DNA from: Pseudomonas sp. MH9.2
Lineage (GTDB): Bacteria > Pseudomonadota > Gammaproteobacteria > Pseudomonadales > Pseudomonadaceae
Reading direction: 5' to 3'
NCBI RefSeq assembly: GCF_034353875.1
Contig: NZ_CP133784.1
Location: 3,004,501 to 3,068,500, forward strand
Length of the DNA: 64,000 nt
The translations under genes and the position numbers were made by a program. Under the pieces are notes generated by a model. That model did no database searches, was not told the DNA's origin, and saw only the letters and a list, made by a program, of their open reading frames with translations. This document shows, one piece after another, positions 58,857-64,000 of this stretch (its first letter is position 1; the number at the start of each line of letters is the position of its first letter).

Positions 58857-60416
58857 TTACGCCTTCCAGGCGTGCCGCAACTTGGCCAGCGCCTCGTGAA
58901 TACCGGGTTCAGGCACCGCCGCAAACCCCAATACCAAGCCTGCCCGGTTATCCACGGGCGCGCTTGAGTCTGGCAACCAATAGTCGCTCAGCGGGTTGAT
59001 TTCGACGCCTACACCTGCAGCCTTGGCCACCAGTTCACGCTCGCGCGCCAGGCTGTCCACGGGCACGGCGACATGCAGCCCCGCCACCACTTTGGGCATC
59101 GCCCCGCACCCAGGCACGTCTTCAGGCCAGCCTGCCAACAGCGCATCGCGACGACTCAGAGCCGCACGGCGCATGCGCCGGATGTGTCGCTGGAAATGCC
59201 CGGCAGCAATGAATTCAGCCATTACAGCCTGCGTACTGACTTCGGAGTGCCGCATGTCCAACGCCCGCCGTTGACCGAACGCACTCACCAATCCCAACGG
59301 CAGCACCAGATACCCCAAGCGCAACGCCGGAAAGGCGATCTTGCCAAAGGTGCCGACATACAAAACACGCCCGTGCCGATCCAGTGCCGCCAAGGGCGCC
59401 AGGGGCGCACCGCTATAACGGTACTCGCCGTCGTAATCGTCCTCGACGATCCAGCCTTGGGTGCGCTCGGCCCAGGCCAACAACTCCAGGCGCCGTGCCA
59501 GGCTCATCGTCACGCCCGTGGGGTATTGGTGCGACGGGGTGACGTAGGCCAGTGTGTAATCACCTTGCGACAGCGAAGTGCACTGCATGCCCTCGTTATC
59601 CACTGCGATACCGTGCAAGCGCGCACCGGCGATGGCAAACGCATGACCGGCCGCGCGGTAGCCGGGATTCTCCACCGCGACCGCATCACCCGGCGCCAAC
59701 AGCAGCTGTGCACAAAGGCTGATCGCTTGCTGTGCGCCACTGGTGATCACTATTTGCTCAGCGCTGCAGTGCAGACCACGCGAACTGCGCAAATACGCTG
59801 AAATCAATTCACGCAGGCGCCAATCCCCGGCCGGCTCGCCGTACCCCAGCGTCCCAAGATCCGGCTTTCGCCAGAAAGCCGCGTGTAACTTACCCCAAAC
59901 ACCGAACGGGAACAGGTCAAACGCTGGCACACCGACCCGAAAGGCTCGCGGCGCATCGCCCTTTGGCTGGGGTAAATGATGCTGTTGCAGAAGGTTGAGC
60001 GCTGGGCTGTGGATAACTTTATTGGGTAAAAAACCAGGCATTTCGGGTGTGTTTGTGGATAAACCTGTGGGTAAGCCTGTTAACAACCCTGTGGATGGTT
60101 TTGTGGATAAGTAATTTGATGTGCGCTTCGTTGCACTCGGCTTTGTCGGTAATTGCGCAACGTAAGTGCCATCCCCGATACGGCCTTCGATGAAACCCTC
60201 GGCGTAGAGCTGGTCATAGGCGCGCATCACGCTGTTGCGCGAAATGGACAGCGACGTCGCCAGGTCGCGAGTAGCCGGCAGACGCGTGCCACTGCTCAGA
60301 CCACCGTCGAGAATCCGCTGGCGCAAGAGTTGATACAGCTGCCGGCTTAGCCCGCGACGACGATCAAGTTCGATACCCGCAGGGTTGAACGGAAAAGACA
60401 GCGCGCTGGCGGACAT
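58857..60416 (-). CDS. MocR/PdxR-type GntR-aminotransferase regulator
   Basis: A 519-residue fusion. The N-terminal GntR winged helix (about 10-85, with LSRQLYQLLRQRILDGGLSSGTRLPATRDLATSL) is followed by a linker (about 90-135) containing TKPSTGLLTGLPTGLST, and then a fold-type I aminotransferase domain (about 150-519) with GTFGKIAFPALRLGYLVLP holding the PLP lysine. Such proteins usually regulate divergent genes through PLP-dependent ligands. Here that is the paiB-like gene. The linker DNA contains the repeated TTATCCACA motif. ATG at MSASALSF gives a normal length. Confidence 0.92.
   Translation of the reverse strand: MSASALSFPFNPAGIELDRRRGLSRQLYQLLRQRILDGGLSSGTRLPATRDLATSLSISRNSVMRAYDQLYAEGFIEGRIGDGTYVAQLPTKPSATKRTSNYLSTKPSTGLLTGLPTGLSTNTPEMPGFLPNKVIHSPALNLLQQHHLPQPKGDAPRAFRVGVPAFDLFPFGVWGKLHAAFWRKPDLGTLGYGEPAGDWRLRELISAYLRSSRGLHCSAEQIVITSGAQQAISLCAQLLLAPGDAVAVENPGYRAAGHAFAIAGARLHGIAVDNEGMQCTSLSQGDYTLAYVTPSHQYPTGVTMSLARRLELLAWAERTQGWIVEDDYDGEYRYSGAPLAPLAALDRHGRVLYVGTFGKIAFPALRLGYLVLPLGLVSAFGQRRALDMRHSEVSTQAVMAEFIAAGHFQRHIRRMRRAALSRRDALLAGWPEDVPGCGAMPKVVAGLHVAVPVDSLARERELVAKAAGVGVEINPLSDYWLPDSSAPVDNRAGLVLGFAAVPEPGIHEALAKLRHAWKA
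60008..60110. repeat. Cluster of DnaA-box-like 9-mers inside the MocR gene
   Basis: On the plus strand TGTGGATAA (the DnaA box, complementary to TTATCCACA) occurs perfectly at 60008, 60054 and 60102. Between the last two lie TGTGGGTAA at 60066 (one mismatch), TGTTAACAA at 60078 (poor) and TGTGGATGG at 60090 (two mismatches). The five from 60054 to 60102 are exactly 12 bases apart. The whole run is coding on the minus strand. Confidence 0.85.
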
Positions 60417-60506
60417 GACATTGGCCCTACTAAATTGACGTGGAATGGCTCTTACAACCAACCAATAGCCTGCCTAGGATTTAGCCATCAGCCAAGGAAA
60501 AGCTTT

Positions 60507-61130
60507 ATGTACATACCTCGCGCATTCAACGAAGACGACCTTTCAACCCTTCATCAGCAAATCGAAGGCACGCGCTTGGGCATTCTCGTGACCCATGGCG
60601 CACGCGGTCTCCTGGCCAACCACATCCCGCTGTTGCTCAGCCCTGAGCAAGGGCCTTATGGAACCCTGCATGGGCACTTGGCCAAAGCCAACCCGCAATG
60701 GCAGGAGATGGAGAGCGGCACCGAGGCCTTGCTGATTTTCCCTGGCCCGGACGCTTACGTCAGTCCGTCGTTTTACCCGAGCAAGGCTGAACACGGCCAA
60801 GCGGTCCCGACCTGGAATTACCTCGCGGTCCACGCTTACGGGCCTGCCGAGGTGTTTCATGACGCCCATCGCCTGCGCGATCTGGTTCGCGCGCTGACAG
60901 AGAAGCATGAAGCAGGTCGCGCCAAACCCTGGACGCTGGAGGACGCACCTGCCGACTACATCGACAAGATGCTCGGCGCTATCGTCGGTTTTGCAGTGCC
61001 TATCAGCCGACTGGAAGGCAAACGCAAGCTCACCCAGAACCGCAACGCTCCCGATATTGCCGGCGTGCGTGATGGCCTTGCCGCGAGCTCCGCGCCCAAT
61101 GACAACGAAATAGCCCGATTGATGCGCTAA
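60507..61130 (+). CDS. PaiB-like FMN-binding regulatory protein
   Basis: A 207-residue PaiB-family protein, MYIPRAFNEDDLSTLHQQIEGTRLGILVTHGARGLLANHIPLLL, with the flavin-type FMN-binding split-barrel pattern (TLHGHLAKANPQWQEM, AYVSPSFYPSKAE, VPTWNYLAVHAYG). In Bacillus PaiB pairs with the polyamine acetyltransferase PaiA and acts as a negative regulator. Here it is divergent from the MocR regulator and is followed by a GNAT gene after 10 bases, similar in layout to the paiA-paiB pair. Its function here is inferred from the family only. Confidence 0.9.
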   Translation: MYIPRAFNEDDLSTLHQQIEGTRLGILVTHGARGLLANHIPLLLSPEQGPYGTLHGHLAKANPQWQEMESGTEALLIFPGPDAYVSPSFYPSKAEHGQAVPTWNYLAVHAYGPAEVFHDAHRLRDLVRALTEKHEAGRAKPWTLEDAPADYIDKMLGAIVGFAVPISRLEGKRKLTQNRNAPDIAGVRDGLAASSAPNDNEIARLMR

Positions 61131-61140
61131 GGAGAAACCT

Positions 61141-61587
61141 GTGACCGCTATTCAGATCCGCTCTGTCACCCCGAACGATCACACTGCATGGCTACCGCTG
61201 TGGAAGGCGTACCTGAAGTTTTACAACACTGAACTCGCCGACAGCGTCACTGAAAGCACCTGGCAGCGCATTCTCGACCCCAGCGAGCCGACCCATGCCG
61301 CGCTGGCCTGGAACGATGGCAAAGCCGTCGGCATGGTCCACTTCATCTACCATCGCTCCAACTGGAGCATCAAAAATGCCTGTTACCTGCAGGACTTGAT
61401 CGTAGTGCCGGAGCAGCGCGGCACCGGCGTCGGACGACAGTTGATCGAATTCGTCTACACCACGGCGCGTGAAGCCGGTTGTGACAAGGTTCATTGGTTG
61501 ACCCACGAAACCAATGCCAGGGCGATTCAGCTGTATGAACGCATCGCCGAACGTCCTGGCTTCATCCAATTTCGCAAAGCACTCTAG
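61141..61587 (+). CDS. GNAT-family N-acetyltransferase
   Basis: A 148-residue acetyltransferase. GTG start (GGAG at the correct distance upstream), then TAIQIRSVTPNDHTAWLPLWKAYLKFY. The acetyl-CoA loop is VVPEQRGTGVGRQLIEFVY (about 87-105), of the R/QxxGxG/A type. Acceptor unknown, but its position after the paiB-like gene suggests a polyamine or other amine. The gene is likely co-transcribed with paiB-like and the second GNAT gene. Confidence 0.88.
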   Translation: MTAIQIRSVTPNDHTAWLPLWKAYLKFYNTELADSVTESTWQRILDPSEPTHAALAWNDGKAVGMVHFIYHRSNWSIKNACYLQDLIVVPEQRGTGVGRQLIEFVYTTAREAGCDKVHWLTHETNARAIQLYERIAERPGFIQFRKAL

Positions 61588-61602
61588 GACTGGAACCTGC
61601 TC

Positions 61603-62277
61603 ATGCCCACCACTGAACTGCACTGGCAACCCGCGACGCTCCCGGACAAAAGCACGCTGCATGGCCGCTTCATCCGCCTGGAAAAACTCGACCCTGTGCG
61701 CCACGGCGACGATCTATGGACTGCACTCCAAGGCCCAACCTCGGACCCGGCGCTGTGGGACTATTTGCCCTATGGGCCGTTTTTTGAGCGAAGCGAATTC
61801 GATGCATGGCTGAGTCGCCACGCCGCCGACACTGATCCGTGGTTCTACAGCGTGGTCAATCAGCAGACAGGCATTGTCGACGGCTGCCTGAGCCTGATGT
61901 CCATCGTCCCCGCCCATGGCCGGATCGAAATCGGTCATGTCACGTTTGGCGCCGCCATGCAGCGCACGCCCAAGGGTACCGAGACGATTTACTTGTTGGC
62001 CAAGGCCGCGTTTGCTCTGGGCAATCGGCGCCTGGAGTGGAAATGTAACGACGATAATCAGCGCTCCAAACGAGCCGCTGAGCGCTTCGGCTTCACCTTT
62101 GAAGGCACGTTCCGTCAGCACATGGTCATCAAAGACCGGAACCGCGACACCACCTGGTACTCGATCACCGATAACGAATGGCTGGCACTCCAGGCAGCGT
62201 TTGAAAGCTGGCTGGCGGTGGATAACTTCCGGGATGGGCAGCAAGTGAGAACGCTGGAGAGCTTCCGGGAACGGTGA
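61603..62277 (+). CDS. GNAT-family acetyltransferase, RimJ/RimL type
   Basis: A 224-residue GNAT protein. IRLEKLDPVRHGDDLWTALQGP is the RimJ/RimL-type start, and the later ETIYLLAKAAFALGNRRLEWKCNDDNQRSKRAAERFGFTFEG matches the acetyl-CoA-binding helix and the NxxSxxAxxRxGF motif of this group. It may acetylate an N-terminal amine or small molecule. It lies 15 bases after the preceding GNAT gene and is probably in the same operon. Confidence 0.88.
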   Translation: MPTTELHWQPATLPDKSTLHGRFIRLEKLDPVRHGDDLWTALQGPTSDPALWDYLPYGPFFERSEFDAWLSRHAADTDPWFYSVVNQQTGIVDGCLSLMSIVPAHGRIEIGHVTFGAAMQRTPKGTETIYLLAKAAFALGNRRLEWKCNDDNQRSKRAAERFGFTFEGTFRQHMVIKDRNRDTTWYSITDNEWLALQAAFESWLAVDNFRDGQQVRTLESFRER

Positions 62278-62322
62278 AAGCTCATTGCGGGCAAGTGAAA
62301 CCAACCCGGTCAGTAAAAAAAC

Positions 62323-62353
62323 CGAAAAAAAAGGGGAGCCACATGTGCTCCCC
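62323..62353 (-). terminator. Terminator after oadA
   Basis: Read on the minus strand GGGGAGC / GCTCCCC (7-bp stem, 7-base loop ACATGTG) is followed by a run of eight T (A run at 62325-62332 on the plus strand). It lies about 30 bases after the stop codon of oadA. Confidence 0.8.
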
Positions 62354-62382
62354 CCAGAGTAAACCGTTAAACGCGTATCGAA

Positions 62383-64000
62383 TCAGCCCTCGATTTCGAC
62401 CAGGATCTCAATCAGGATTTCGCCCGGGTTGACCCGGTCGCCTTTGGCCACGTGGATCGCGAAGACCTTGCCGGCGATGGAGGCTTGTACCTCGGTCTCC
62501 ATTTTCATCGCTTCGCTGATCAGTACAGCCTGGCCGGCTTTGACGATGTCGCCTTCCTTGACCAAGACATCCACGATATTGCCCGGCATGGTGGTGCTGA
62601 CATGGCCCGGCGAGCTGGCCTGCGCGCGCTTGCCGATACCGCCACCGACGAATTCGTTGAGGGGCTCGAACACCACTTCTTCCGGCATGCCGTCGATGGT
62701 CAGGTAGAAATGACGCTTGCCCTCGGCTTTGACGCCGACGCCAGTGATGTCGACGCGGTAGCTTTCGCCGTGCACATCGATCACGAACTCGGTCGGTACA
62801 CCCTCGCCGCCCGCCCTGCTCACGCCACCCGCGTCAGGGATCGGCAGCAACACTTCAGGGGTCAGGGTGCCGGCTTCGCGCTCTTCGAGGAATTTGCGTC
62901 CAATGTCCGGGAACATGGCGTACGTCAGCACGTCTTCTTCAGACTTGGCCACCGCGCCGATTTCCAGACGCAGCCTGGCCATCTCCGGCTTGAGCAAGTC
63001 AGCTGGACGCACATCGATCAGCTCTTCGTTACCGATGGCCTGACGACGCAGCGCTTCATCCACCAGACCTGGCGCCTTGCCGTAGCCGCCTTGCAGGTAG
63101 AGCTTCACTTCGTTGGTGATGGTTTTGTAGCGCTCGCCAGCCAGCACGTTGAAAAACGCCTGAGTGCCGACGATCTGCGACGTCGGGGTCACCAGCGGCG
63201 GATAGCCGAGGTCTTTACGCACACGAGGGATTTCGGCGAGTACTTCGCCCATGCGGTTCAGCGCGCCCTGCTCTTTGAGCTGGTTGGCGAGGTTGGAAAT
63301 CATCCCGCCTGGCACCTGATTGACCTGCACACGCGTGTCGACCGAGGTGAATTCGCTTTCGAACTGGTGATATTTCTTACGCACGGCGTAGAAGTACAAG
63401 CCGATTTCCTGCAACAGCTCCAGGCTCAAACCGGTGTCGAATTCGCTGCCCTTGAGCGCAGCAACCATCGACTCGGTACCCGGATGGCTAGTGCCCCACG
63501 CGAAGCTGGAGATCGCGGTGTCGATGTGATCGGCGCCGTTTTCAATCGCCTTGAGCTGACACATCGCGGCCAGGCCAGCGGTGTCGTGGGAGTGGATGAA
63601 CACCGGCAGCGACAGCTCCGTCTTCAGCGCCTTGACCAGCTCGCCCGTGGCATACGGTGTCAGCAGGCCTGCCATGTCCTTGATCGCGACCGAGTCGCAG
63701 CCCATGGCTTCCATTTGTCTGGCCTGAGCCACGAAAGCGTCAATCGTGTGAACCGGGCTGGTGGTGTAAGCGATAGTGCCTTGGGCGTGCTTGCCCGCCG
63801 CCTTGACCGCTTCGATGGAGACACGCAGGTTGCGCACGTCGTTCATCGCATCAAAAATGCGGAACACGTCGATACCATTGACCGCCGCCTTGGCGACGAA
63901 CGCACGCACCACATCATCGCTGTAGTGACGGTAGCCCAGCAGGTTCTGGCCGCGCAGGAGCATTTGCAGACGGGTGTTGGGCAACGCCGCGCGAAGCTGA
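62383..64000 (-). CDS. oadA: Biotin carboxyltransferase subunit (pyruvate carboxylase B/oxaloacetate decarboxylase alpha), partial
   Basis: The C-terminal 539 or so residues of a carboxyltransferase that continues beyond the right end of the window. RLQMLLRGQNLLGYRHY and the TIM-barrel segments (CDSVAIKDMAGLLTP, FIHSHDTAGLAAMCQLKAIEN) belong to the pyruvate-type carboxyltransferase domain. A biotin carrier domain follows at the end, with the biotinyl lysine in SEAMKMETEVQA about 40 residues from the C-terminus. In pseudomonads this is the PycB half of pyruvate carboxylase, filling the TCA cycle. The pycA partner would lie just outside the window. Confidence 0.95.
   Translation of the reverse strand, partial: QLRAALPNTRLQMLLRGQNLLGYRHYSDDVVRAFVAKAAVNGIDVFRIFDAMNDVRNLRVSIEAVKAAGKHAQGTIAYTTSPVHTIDAFVAQARQMEAMGCDSVAIKDMAGLLTPYATGELVKALKTELSLPVFIHSHDTAGLAAMCQLKAIENGADHIDTAISSFAWGTSHPGTESMVAALKGSEFDTGLSLELLQEIGLYFYAVRKKYHQFESEFTSVDTRVQVNQVPGGMISNLANQLKEQGALNRMGEVLAEIPRVRKDLGYPPLVTPTSQIVGTQAFFNVLAGERYKTITNEVKLYLQGGYGKAPGLVDEALRRQAIGNEELIDVRPADLLKPEMARLRLEIGAVAKSEEDVLTYAMFPDIGRKFLEEREAGTLTPEVLLPIPDAGGVSRAGGEGVPTEFVIDVHGESYRVDITGVGVKAEGKRHFYLTIDGMPEEVVFEPLNEFVGGGIGKRAQASSPGHVSTTMPGNIVDVLVKEGDIVKAGQAVLISEAMKMETEVQASIAGKVFAIHVAKGDRVNPGEILIEILVEIEG

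Overview
The window is ordinary chromosomal DNA from a GC-rich gammaproteobacterium, almost certainly a Pseudomonas of the fluorescens/putida/syringae type. Evidence: the linkage rpmB-rpmG / radC / coaBC-dut-algC-argB / pyrE-crc-rph, a crc gene (a Pseudomonas-type catabolite repression regulator), the long membrane-anchored form of AlgC, the rubredoxin/rubredoxin reductase/HU group beside ubiC-ubiA-phoB-phoR, and the phoU-pstBACS block. From memory this follows the gene order of P. aeruginosa PAO1 from about PA5315 to PA5435. I see no prophage, insertion sequence, CRISPR array, rRNA or tRNA.

Layout. 0-4.5 kb: ribosomal proteins L33/L28 on the minus strand, an orphan peptide-binding lipo-/periplasmic-type protein, RadC. 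3.3-8.6 kb: coaBC, dut, algC, argB on the plus strand (coenzyme A, dUTP clearance, sugar phosphates for alginate/LPS, arginine). 8.7-12 kb: DUF4124 protein, pyrE, crc, a DUF4870 membrane protein, rph. 12.3-17.6 kb: yicC, gmk, rpoZ, spoT, ridA and a lipoprotein (nucleotide and stringent-response genes). 17.6-25.4 kb: an SDR protein, exbB-exbD-tonB with a possible Fur box, oxyR, recG and a YbaK-HDOD fusion. 25.5-30 kb: an NAD-binding reductase with divergent LysR, an SCP2 protein, HU, rubredoxin reductase and rubredoxin. 30.2-31.6 kb: ubiC-ubiA. 31.7-44.9 kb: the phosphate block, with phoB-phoR, a CNNM/HlyC membrane protein, an M23 peptidase, a response regulator, and phoU-pstB-pstA-pstC-pstS read leftwards from a tandem Pho box.

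45-50.7 kb: an MFS transporter, a thioesterase, hexose-6-phosphate mutarotase, a DUF3299 protein, a GlsB-type protein, and purE-purK, whose leader looks like an intrinsic-terminator attenuator. 51-55.5 kb: a small AT-richer secreted metzincin-like protein, a LysR regulator, aspA and ansA (asparagine to aspartate to fumarate). 55.5-62.3 kb: a likely polyamine/amine region with an AraC regulator, an acetylpolyamine-amidohydrolase-like deacetylase, a PotF/SpuD-type binding protein, a MocR regulator, a PaiB-like protein and two GNAT acetyltransferases. The window ends inside the biotin-dependent carboxyltransferase gene oadA/pycB on the minus strand.

Most of the region is conserved core. The least expected signals are (i) a 12-bp-periodic tandem array of DnaA-box-like 9-mers, plus a further perfect box in a different reading frame, inside the MocR gene; (ii) the purE leader hairpins; (iii) the metzincin-like secreted protein lacking any methionine after its zinc motif; and (iv) the polyamine acetylation/deacetylation gene neighbourhood. 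All start choices and functions come from reading the sequence; no database search was possible.
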